Shown here piece after piece: positions 16,365 to 23,129 of a stretch of 64,000 nt of DNA. The notes beneath the pieces were generated by a model. The model ran no database searches. It was not told where the DNA came from and was given only the letters and a program-made list of their open reading frames with translations. The position numbers were made by a program, and so were the translations under genes. The stretch covers positions 62,001-126,000 of the forward strand of contig CAVRYN010000007.1 of the NCBI GenBank assembly GCA_963725505.1. The letters are read 5' to 3'. How positions within the stretch are numbered: position 1 is the first letter of the stretch; every line of letters starts with the position of its first letter. This stretch comes from Udaeobacter sp963725505 (lineage in GTDB: Bacteria; Verrucomicrobiota; Verrucomicrobiia; Chthoniobacterales; UBA10450).

Positions 16365-16887
16365 GTGAGAACATTCGTCATCATTTTGCTATTTGTGGCC
16401 ATCGGTTGTTATGCCGGTGATACATCGGACGTCACCAGTAAGATTTTTGAGAAAAAGGGGAAGGACGGCAAGGTCTGTTTTCGGCATGGAGATGACGTAT
16501 CGAGGGAAGACCAGGGTGATGGTGGAGATGTTTCGGCCGAATGCGCAGGGAGTATTGGTTATTAGCGAACGCAGTTACCTGGCCGGGGGAGATTTGGTGA
16601 CGACAGAGAGTGATGAGCACCAGTCCGGCAAGTTTGATACGATTGCTGTTTATCGCCCGGGCACAGATGACATGGAGGTTTTCACTCGTCTGGCCGACGG
16701 TTCCGTCAAACCAGTGAGCACCCAGACATTGCAGGCTTACAAGAAGCAGAACGCAGCCATATCGAATTTTCTCAGCACGATCTGGACAAAGACGAATGTA
16801 AGCGATGAAGAGATTTCGGAGAGGGTGCAAGCGACACGGAAGAAGGTTCAGGATGCTGAGAAGGGAAAGATGGGTGAAAAGCACTGA
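16365..16887 (+). pseudogene. cassette gene: secreted hypothetical protein with frameshift
   Basis: A GTG start at 16365 gives a signal/lipoprotein-like N-terminus (FVIILLFVAIGCYAG). That frame turns to nonsense after about GKDGKV near 16477. The adjacent frame is then coding (MEMTYRGKTRVMVEMFRPNAQG ... EISERVQATRKKVQD) to 16887. A single inserted or deleted base near 16477 explains both. The product would be about 170 residues and exported; function unknown. The downstream attC begins 9 bp after the stop. Confidence 0.65.
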
Positions 16888-16896
16888 CACGATGTG

Positions 16897-17088
16897 GTCT
16901 AACCAATCGATGAAGCCAACTCCGAAAGTATTCGCGAGCAGGCTGGCTCCATTGCGAAATGAGTTGACTCATTCGCTCCCGCTCTTTCGGCCTTCGGCTT
17001 TCCCATCTATGTCGCACCGCTTCCCGCTGGCTCCATTCAGCATGTTTGCCACGACACCCTGCCGTGGCTTATCTCTGCCTCGTTAGGC
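16897..17088 (+). other. attC-like site, long, without TGACATATA element
   Basis: GTCTAAC (R'') then ATCGATGAAGCCAAC; the right end has CGTGGCTTATC and GTTAGGC (R' 17082-17088). The ends fit the integron consensus RYYYAAC/GTTRRRY and pair imperfectly. 192 bp, longer than most classic attC sites. Confidence 0.75.
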
Positions 17089-17117
17089 GACTAAATTCCT
17101 CGCGCAAGATCCTTTCT

Positions 17118-17483
17118 ATGAAACTTCTCCGCATGATCGTTCCCGTCATCGTGGTCGGCTTGGTGTGTGCTATCGCGGGTTATAAGCTTGGTTGGCAGCG
17201 ACAGCGCCGCGTCACATTTAGCATGATTGAAGGCGACTTTGTCAGCGACTTCACCGCGCTCAAAAGCTTGAGAGCAGGGGACACGAACACTGCGATGGAT
17301 CGGATCGAGACTCATGCATTTATGTGCGCTACGGTTGTTCTTTACGATCCGCACGCAGAGCACAAGGCGCTAGACATGTTCATCTCGCAACTGGTCGATT
17401 ACCGTCATACCTATCGCGGGAATCCAAGTGATTGGTCGCCAATGGAACAGAACCTCGAACGGCTCCTGTCCCCTCGCAAATGA
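17118..17483 (+). CDS. cassette gene: membrane-anchored hypothetical protein
   Basis: 121 residues from ATG 17118. One N-terminal membrane anchor (IVPVIVVGLVCAIAGY), then a soluble domain of about 95 residues with RIETHAFMCATVVLYDP. No motif recognised. Bounded by the 16897-17088 attC and a TGACATATA copy 20 bp after the stop. Confidence 0.65.
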   Translation: MKLLRMIVPVIVVGLVCAIAGYKLGWQRQRRVTFSMIEGDFVSDFTALKSLRAGDTNTAMDRIETHAFMCATVVLYDPHAEHKALDMFISQLVDYRHTYRGNPSDWSPMEQNLERLLSPRK

Positions 17484-17502
17484 AGTCGCCCGCGATTTTG
17501 TC

Positions 17503-17567
17503 TGACATATAGTTTTTTCGGACACAATTTGCGCTGGCGTTCTTGACCGGATTGGTTCAATAAATTT
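17503..17567 (+). repeat. TGACATATA repeat, short form
   Basis: Starts TGACATATAGTTTTTTCGGA, then GGATTGGTTCAATAAAT leads straight into a GTG-started gene. Same short form as 25589-25660; the two precede homologous genes. Confidence 0.75.
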
Positions 17568-17569
17568 GT

Positions 17570-18208
17570 GTGGGTCGAAGCAGGTTTAAAACTGTTCTGT
17601 GCGTGTACTGGATGGCAGTTCTGCTTGCAGCTGGGAACTGCTTTCCGGCTGACATCACGACGCTGGACGGCATAACCTACAAGGAGGCGAAGGTGACCAG
17701 CGTTGAGGCGGATGGGGTTCACATCACTCATCGTTACGGAGTTGTGAAAGTTCTCTTTGATAAGTTACCAGGCGAGATTCGACGACAATACGAAACCAAG
17801 GGAGTTGGGTCTCCCAAGGCGATTGTAGAGAAGCGAGCAGGACCCGTTGCTACGGCCGGCGAGCTGGCGTCGAGAGTAATTTACGGCTTGGTGGCTCTCG
17901 CCTTTGTGGCCGGCAATCTTTATCTCTTCGCTCTGTGGTGCTTTGGCTTTTGGCGTAGCGGCCTTACATTCTTCTGCATACTCGTGGTATCCGACGGCGC
18001 ATTTTTTGTTCTCGCTGCCATTAATGCTGTCTTAGCAATCAATGCGCAGTGGGTGCGTGAAGTGATCGGGCGCGACGCATTTGTAGTTGCATTCAATGTG
18101 TATCAGCTGGCGCAGCCATTCTTTCTCTTGATAGCGATCGTCGGTCACACGATAAGCGTGCAGTGGATAATCCGTGCACACCGCCGGGCGGGAAGAAACG
18201 ACCGATAA
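17570..18208 (+). CDS. cassette gene: signal-peptide protein with variable multi-TM C-terminus
   Basis: 212 residues from GTG 17570. The signal peptide and the following module (ADITTLDGITYKEAKVTSVE, GVHITHRYGVVKVLFDKLP) are closely related to those of the gene at 25668. The C-terminal halves are unrelated: here four hydrophobic segments (about 100-195), there one segment plus an HNH-like domain. The start is supported by the shared GTG and upstream sequence. Function unknown; the shared N-terminus may be an exported binding module. Confidence 0.7.
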   Translation: MGRSRFKTVLCVYWMAVLLAAGNCFPADITTLDGITYKEAKVTSVEADGVHITHRYGVVKVLFDKLPGEIRRQYETKGVGSPKAIVEKRAGPVATAGELASRVIYGLVALAFVAGNLYLFALWCFGFWRSGLTFFCILVVSDGAFFVLAAINAVLAINAQWVREVIGRDAFVVAFNVYQLAQPFFLLIAIVGHTISVQWIIRAHRRAGRNDR

Positions 18209-18241
18209 TGTGAATCGGTACCCGCGCCCCGCGGTTTTGTC

Positions 18242-18380
18242 TGACATATAGTTTTTTACGGAAATTTTCAGGCGTGGGTTTTGCCCCGCAATCGCGGTTG
18301 ACCTGTTGCAGTGCTTTCCGTGAAACTGCCTCTATGGAGGCAGAAATAGGTTGCAAGTTGCAGTCTAATTCTCGTTAGAC
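18242..18380 (+). repeat. TGACATATA repeat with R' GTTAGAC
   Basis: Typical full copy ending TCTAATTCTCGTTAGAC (R' 18374-18380). The stop codon of the next gene, on the minus strand, lies within the R' box. Confidence 0.85.
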
Positions 18381-18905
18381 CTTGGCTGCATCGACGGGCG
18401 TTATAGCGTTTTCGCCGAAAAGATCGGCCAGCGTGGTAATCGCTTGCGGTGACTCCGTCGCTGCAAGATAGGCCTGAAACTGCGGCGAGAAAGCCTGGCG
18501 GCGGCTCGGCCACCAAACCTGCTGGACCCCCGGACTATGGTAGTAGGCGCGGATTAAGTTCTCCCATCCGGCCCACTGCGCATCATCGAGCACGCGCGAC
18601 CTGTATTGATACCAAGCCTGCTCGTGCAGCTTGAAGAAGCAGAAGAGGAAATAATGCGCGATCACACGCTGGTCGTGGCTCGCCAGGGACCAATCCTTGA
18701 GAGCTGTGGCAAGGGCGGTCCCGAGCGCCGGAGATTGCATTGCCGGAACATTAATGGCCGCGATCGCCGCTGCGAGCGATTCGACCGCGACTACGCGCTG
18801 AGATTGGGTGTTCTGGCGGATTTGCAATCCGACAAAAATGAGAGATGCCAGCAGGGCACCAGCGCCGACGATTTGGGCCAGAGCCGAGAGCTGCTCGAGT
18901 GTCAT
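18375..18905 (-). CDS. cassette gene in reverse orientation: hypothetical membrane-anchored protein
   Basis: 176 residues from ATG 18905 (MTLEQLSALAQIVGAGALLASLIFVGLQIRQNT). I take this start because the N-terminal pattern (short helix, one membrane span, LQIRQNT) is a familiar small-protein family with no known function. The soluble part has FFKLHEQAWYQYRSR and WENLIRAYYHSPG. A 47-bp copy of its 5' end is found at about 22612-22660. Being reversed, it must use its own promoter. Confidence 0.75.
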   Translation of the reverse strand: MTLEQLSALAQIVGAGALLASLIFVGLQIRQNTQSQRVVAVESLAAAIAAINVPAMQSPALGTALATALKDWSLASHDQRVIAHYFLFCFFKLHEQAWYQYRSRVLDDAQWAGWENLIRAYYHSPGVQQVWWPSRRQAFSPQFQAYLAATESPQAITTLADLFGENAITPVDAAKV

Positions 18906-19074
18906 CGGTCTAACAATAGCCGCGCGCCGCACACCTTGCATAGCCGAAATCCAAGGGCCGACGCTTCGTTGAGCGAAGGTCTGACCACGCACTGCAGCCA
19001 ACCGTTGATCTGCGTAAGGTGGCCAATAGGTGTAACCACCGGATTTAACTCCATATTGCCGCCGTGCGAAATGA

Positions 19075-19365
19075 TTACGGCGCTGGCGGCGGAAACTTTA
19101 TTGGTGTCTGTGCTGGCGTGGATGTCGATTCAGGCGTCGGTGACACTACCGACGTGGCTGCGGCAACTGGCGAGGGCTGCGCCTCAGCGGATCCACTTGT
19201 CGCGTGTCCCACTGCGAATGAGCTCTTCGTGGGATCGATGGCGGAGTCAGCAGCGTTTTGCTGTCCGAGCGCGAGCCGGATCACGAACGCAGACAGGAGC
19301 AGAAGCAGGTAGAGCGTGCCTCGAACAACATGCGCCTCAGTCGACGGCGGATTTTGTTTTTTCAT
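19075..19365 (-). pseudogene. truncated copy of secreted protein N-terminus
   Basis: 97 residues beginning MKKQNPPSTEAHVVRG, nearly identical to the first 70 or so residues of the protein at 23130-25520 (signal peptide, LALGQQN, SSFAVGHATSGSAE). It then ends in a proline-rich run instead of the large extracellular domains. It is a 5' fragment of that gene, possibly still expressed as a small secreted peptide. Confidence 0.7.
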
Positions 19366-19433
19366 AAACCGGCGTTTATGCATGGCGAGGATTCATTCTG
19401 ATCAACGCAGATCAAAATGTCGAGAGTTTTCTA

Positions 19434-19562
19434 TGACATATAGTTTTTTACGGAAATTTTTGCGTGTGGGTCTTGCCGTAGAATTCGTGTTGACCCGCCA
19501 CCGTCTTCTCCGGCAAACTTGCCTCTATGGCGGCAGAAGTAGACGACAAATTGCCGGCTAAA
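19434..19562 (+). repeat. TGACATATA repeat, degenerate 3' end
   Basis: TGACATATAGTTTTTTACGG start and a recognisable TCCGGCAAACTTGCCTC segment; the TCTAATTCTAGTTAG end is eroded (GCCGGCTAAAACCCCGG). Confidence 0.7.
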
Positions 19563-19570
19563 ACCCCGGC

Positions 19571-19846
19571 ATGAAATCTGACAAGCCCGAGCAGACCGAT
19601 TTCGTGCTGCTGGGAACGTACGCGCCGAGAGAAGCCGTGAAGTTGCTAGCACGTTTCAAAGCAGCTGGCATTCCGTTTCGGATGCAGCCTAGAAAGCCTT
19701 TTCCACAGCCCGGGCCGACGGCTGGGATACACATTAGCGTGGACGCAGCGCGAGGAATCGAAGTCGCTGAGATTCACCGCGATCTTTTTGGCGACGGGCT
19801 GCCAAACTATGACTCATCTTTCTTTCGTGACCACCACAACGTTTAA
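19571..19846 (+). CDS. cassette gene: small hypothetical protein
   Basis: 91 residues: TDFVLLGTYAPREAVKLLARFKAAGIPFRMQP, then GIHISVDAARGIEVAEIHRDLFG. This alternation of strand, helix and strand resembles DUF2007-like putative signal-transducing proteins, but I cannot confirm membership. The stop TAA lies inside the R'' box GTTTAAC (19841-19847). Confidence 0.65.
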   Translation: MKSDKPEQTDFVLLGTYAPREAVKLLARFKAAGIPFRMQPRKPFPQPGPTAGIHISVDAARGIEVAEIHRDLFGDGLPNYDSSFFRDHHNV

Positions 19847-19930
19847 CCAGCCTATGAAGTCAACGGCCCTCGTCGATTTTGCGTGACATATAATTTTTTC
19901 GTTTTTTTTCTCACGGCGTGGATCGTGCTT
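19841..19930 (+). repeat. attC-like left arm + truncated TGACATATA repeat
   Basis: GTTTAACCAGCCTATGAAGTC gives the R''-L'' arm; TGACATATAATTTTTTC starts at 19884. The right half (TCTAATTCTAGTTAG) is missing, and the histidine kinase region follows. Confidence 0.75.
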
Positions 19931-20026
19931 TCAAATTCGGACACTACCCGTGGCTTAATACGCTGGATCAGCCGACAATTTGTGGCATAATTAATCTTTC
20001 TCTTGCGACTATCATCGGCAAAGGAA

Positions 20027-21124
20027 ATGGCACCCGGGAAAGATCCTTCAAGGCAAAGCGAGCGCGAAAAGAGCGACGAGACGCAAGGTGACTCAGATTC
20101 AGCTTCTGAGCATCAAGCGGACTTTGATCGCGATGCTGAACGAGTAGAAGCAGATAGGGCCAAGTTGCAAAGTCGAAGCGACTCAGACGCTTCTCGTGAC
20201 CTTGGGAGAGCGGATTTGGCAAGAAGCGGTGCAAAACGCCAGGCTGAAGGAGATGAAAGGCTGCGAGTAGAAAGACAAACGTCGGACCAGGCAATCAAAG
20301 GCGAACGACTCCGAACTGATGCTGCTACAGAAAAGGGACGGAGCTATCATCACTCATCCGCCCGGTCTTCCGCCGAATTATTATCGCAGGAACAAAAGAG
20401 CCACCAAAAAACCAGGGCGACTCTTACGACCAGGGAAGAATTTCTCGCTATTGTAAGCCACGACTTGAGGAATCCTCTCAATAACATATCGCTGGCAGCG
20501 CAGAATCTATTAGAGGATCCGAAGGATATAAAAGAGCTGGCCGCATCAATAAATAGAAGCGCTGGAGAGATGCTCCGGTTAATTGAAGATTTGTTAGACA
20601 TAGAAAGAATCGCCGTAGGCAAATTAACACTGCACATCGAGCAGCATGACGTTAACGAAATAATAAAACAATCCGTAGAACAACTACAGGGAGCCGCCGT
20701 CTCCAAGGGAATAACCTTGGAAGCAGAGCCTCAAGACGTGTCTGGTTACGTGGTATGCGACCGAAGCCGCGTCATGCAGGTGCTGTCAAACCTGATTGGA
20801 AACGCGATTAAATTCACACCGGCTAAAGGCAAAATTTGTGTAAGCTGTCAGAGAACCGGTCCTGAAGGGAAAGAAGTACAATTTTCAATCAGCGATACCG
20901 GGGAGGGGATCGCCCCGGAGAAAATTAAAACAATCTTCGAGCGTTTCTCACAGTTACATAACCAGGATCGTCGCGGTATAGGACTTGGACTCTACATTGC
21001 AAAAATGATGATCGAAGAACATCCGGGAAGAATATGGGTTGAGTCGAAGCTGGGAGAAGGCAGCACGTTTCACTTCACTCTTCCCCTTCGTTCTGGCGCA
21101 ATCCGTGAAGCCAAACCGCAATAA
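20027..21124 (+). CDS. soluble sensor histidine kinase
   Basis: About 365 residues. The first 130 residues are highly charged and repetitive (E/R/D/S-rich, likely coiled coil) without a recognisable sensor domain or membrane span. The kinase core follows: H-box REEFLAIVSHDLRNPL, N-box SNLIGNAIKFTP, G1 DTGEGIAPEK and G2 GIGLGLYIAKMM. It would autophosphorylate and pass phosphate to a response regulator; none lies nearby. The start is uncertain: TTG 20003 is in frame, ATG 20027 is preferred. A kinase is unusual in a cassette array. Confidence 0.88.
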   Translation: MAPGKDPSRQSEREKSDETQGDSDSASEHQADFDRDAERVEADRAKLQSRSDSDASRDLGRADLARSGAKRQAEGDERLRVERQTSDQAIKGERLRTDAATEKGRSYHHSSARSSAELLSQEQKSHQKTRATLTTREEFLAIVSHDLRNPLNNISLAAQNLLEDPKDIKELAASINRSAGEMLRLIEDLLDIERIAVGKLTLHIEQHDVNEIIKQSVEQLQGAAVSKGITLEAEPQDVSGYVVCDRSRVMQVLSNLIGNAIKFTPAKGKICVSCQRTGPEGKEVQFSISDTGEGIAPEKIKTIFERFSQLHNQDRRGIGLGLYIAKMMIEEHPGRIWVESKLGEGSTFHFTLPLRSGAIREAKPQ

Positions 21125-21406
21125 TGGCGTCGTGTTCGTCGCCTAACGATGTGGGTTTTGCTTGATCCCTCAGCCTTGCTTTTTTTGGGGGCGTGACAAT
21201 CTTGGGTGCAATCCATTCTTGAATCGCCTAATTGCCTGCTAGCCGAATCAAGAGGACGGGAATGGCCGTTATCGGTTACGGAGTGTGCCGCGACTTTCAA
21301 CCTACAATTTCAATGGTATCGACCATGCGCTTGTCAGGAATGAAGTGGTGAACAGGAAGCCGGCGATGTAAGAAGATAAAAGCGATTCGGAATCTCTTGA
21401 TAAGAA

Positions 21407-21442
21407 ATCAGAGCGTGACTTGGTGTGCGCTCTGATTTTTTT
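21407..21442 (+). terminator. rho-independent terminator
   Basis: A perfect 9-bp stem ATCAGAGCG/CGCTCTGAT with a 12-nt loop followed by seven T residues. It lies between the histidine kinase (plus) and the GNAT gene (minus), and could end kinase transcription. The 280 bp between the kinase stop and the stem hold a lone GCCTAAC (21141-21147) and nothing else I recognise. Confidence 0.75.
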
Positions 21443-21445
21443 CTG

Positions 21446-21970
21446 TCACTTCCTCAGCGCATACACTACCGAATCAGGATTCTCTTCATTCACTTCAGCC
21501 AATTTGAAATTATTTTTCTCAAGAAGCCGAACCGATTTCAGATTCCGCGGACTAAGTTCAGCCTCGATTGTTTGCAGTTTCATTTCTTCAAATCCAAATT
21601 GAATCACTCTCGGAATTACTTCCTGCATAATTCCTTTGCCGTGATTTTCAGGAAGCAGCTCATAGCCGATTTCTGCCGTCGCATCCTCTCTTGAAATTTT
21701 CCAGAGACAAATTGATCCAAGAAATCTCGTTCCACCTTTTGGCGTCACTACCCAAAATATCGCTTCGTTCTCCGCAATGCCGTTTATGATTTTGGTTATG
21801 AAGCTTTGCGCATCGTCGAGCGTATTTGCTTTCGGGCGATCAAGATATTTGTTGATCTCATCACTGGATCGCAAAGCGAAAATTTCCTGCTCATCTTCTG
21901 GCTTGAGATTCCGCAATGCATAATTCTCCGTCGTGAGAAATGGGAAGGGTGTGAAGGAAATGTCAATCAT
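21446..21970 (-). CDS. GNAT acetyltransferase, RimJ/RimL-like, reverse orientation
   Basis: 174 residues from ATG 21970. RimJ/RimL-type GNAT: YALRNLKPEDEQEIFALRS, FLGSICLWKIS, EIGYELLPENHGKGIMQEV (acetyl-CoA loop) and SVRLLEKNNFKL. Such enzymes acetylate protein N-termini or small amines. Visibly more AT-rich than its neighbours, suggesting separate transfer. Reverse orientation requires its own promoter; its 5' end faces the repeat at 22000. Confidence 0.85.
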   Translation of the reverse strand: MIDISFTPFPFLTTENYALRNLKPEDEQEIFALRSSDEINKYLDRPKANTLDDAQSFITKIINGIAENEAIFWVVTPKGGTRFLGSICLWKISREDATAEIGYELLPENHGKGIMQEVIPRVIQFGFEEMKLQTIEAELSPRNLKSVRLLEKNNFKLAEVNEENPDSVVYALRK

Positions 21971-21999
21971 AAGTGCGCAAGTTAAATGCTGACTCAATG

Positions 22000-22141
22000 T
22001 GACATATAGTTTTTTACGGAATTGTTTGGGGCAGGGGATTGTGTTCCGGAATCGCGGTTGACGTCCTGCAGTGTTTTCCGGCAAACTGCCTCTAATGGAG
22101 GCAGAAATAGATTGCAGGTTGCAGTCTAATTCTAGTTAGAC
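22000..22141 (+). repeat. TGACATATA repeat with R' GTTAGAC
   Basis: Typical full copy ending GTCTAATTCTAGTTAGAC (R' 22135-22141); the next ATG follows after 2 bp. Confidence 0.85.
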
Positions 22142-22143
22142 CC

Positions 22144-22608
22144 ATGACGCCAGCAGACGCAACCTCCGATGTGCAAAAGGGAAACGGCTCTTCTGCTGGA
22201 ACCGCAATTGTAATATTGGGCATCGTGCTTATCGCTCTGCTTCTGCTCTCGATCGTTGGCGCGTTTGTGATGACCGTTTATCGGTTCCCTCGTCTTAATA
22301 GGTTGCGAGACGCTGATGTGCTGGTCCAGCTTTTCACTAATTTAGTAGTCGCGTGCTACGCCTTTCCAGCCTTCAAACGGACAAAGAAGCGTGCGTTTCT
22401 CGCGCTCGGATTCGCGGCCTTACTTCTGGCATATGGTGCGCTGTTTCCTGTGCTGGCGTTGGCAGCGATTTCCCCGGGTTTGCGATCACAGATACAGTGG
22501 TATTATGCGGTGATCCATGCTCCTACCATCGTCGGGTTTGTGCTGTATGCGTACGGAGCTGTATCATTGGCACGGTCAGCCAGGCGTTCTGATGAAATAT
22601 CGGTCTAA
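22144..22608 (+). CDS. cassette gene: four-TM membrane protein, paralogue B
   Basis: 154 residues, paralogue of 15083-15547 with the same length, membrane layout and conserved blocks (RLRDADVLVQLF, YAFPAFKRTKKRAFLALGF, QWYYAVIHAP). The stop TAA lies in the R'' box GTCTAAC (22603-22609), and the start is 2 bp after R' GTTAGAC. A textbook cassette of about 470 bp. Confidence 0.8.
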   Translation: MTPADATSDVQKGNGSSAGTAIVILGIVLIALLLLSIVGAFVMTVYRFPRLNRLRDADVLVQLFTNLVVACYAFPAFKRTKKRAFLALGFAALLLAYGALFPVLALAAISPGLRSQIQWYYAVIHAPTIVGFVLYAYGAVSLARSARRSDEISV

Positions 22609-22745
22609 CCAGCACCGCACCAGCGCCGACGATTTGGGCCAGAGCCGAGAGCTGCTCGAGACGAGCCGTTGCGATTGAGGCCAACGGCCTGGATTTCGTC
22701 TGACATATACAAGTATTGATTTTTTCGGGCAGGGGATTTGCTAGA
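22603..22745 (+). repeat. attC-like R'' + gene fragment + TGACATATA repeat
   Basis: After GTCTAACC comes a 47-bp copy (about 22612-22660) of the 5' end of the reverse gene at 18375-18905, then CCAACGGCCTGGATTTCGTC and TGACATATACAAGTATTGAT (22701). The element's right half is absent. Confidence 0.75.
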
Positions 22746-22933
22746 TGAGGGCCCCGCTTTCAAGAGCAAAGGGCAAGATCGGAAGCGGGGGAAAAAGAAA
22801 CGCTTGGCAGACTCACGAGCCTAGGGACTCAGAACATCTGCCAAGCGATAATAAGCTCCAATACCTTAGTTCGGAAATGGGCGCTCTAGCGCGCGTATCG
22901 GGGCAATCGGAGGCAACACCTCCCGATTTTGTC

Positions 22934-23029
22934 TGACATATAGTTTTTTACGGAAATTTTTTGGCAGGATCTCTGCCCCAGAATTGCGTTGAGGTTCCTG
23001 CGCCGGTACGATCCTAATTGTCGTTAGAT
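22934..23029 (+). repeat. TGACATATA repeat, short, with R' GTTAGAT
   Basis: TGACATATAGTTTTTTACGG then a shortened middle ending CCTAATTGTCGTTAGAT. The 190 bp between this copy and the previous one hold no convincing gene (a 63-codon frame only). Confidence 0.75.
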
Positions 23030-23129
23030 GAGATTCAGTGTGCCTTCGCTGCTAATCTAATCCACTTGCTTGCTAGGGGGAGCCCGACAAAGCCGGAATC
23101 CTGGCATCGTGTGTTCACCAATATGAAAG

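Noticed and set aside
20001..20300. Membrane or PAS sensor in the histidine kinase N-terminus
   Set aside because: The segment is uniformly charged with no hydrophobic run and no PAS-like pattern.
22745..22936. 63-codon plus frame between two repeats
   Set aside because: No motif, and its last codons are repeat sequence; it could be a tiny cassette, but the evidence is too weak to call a gene.
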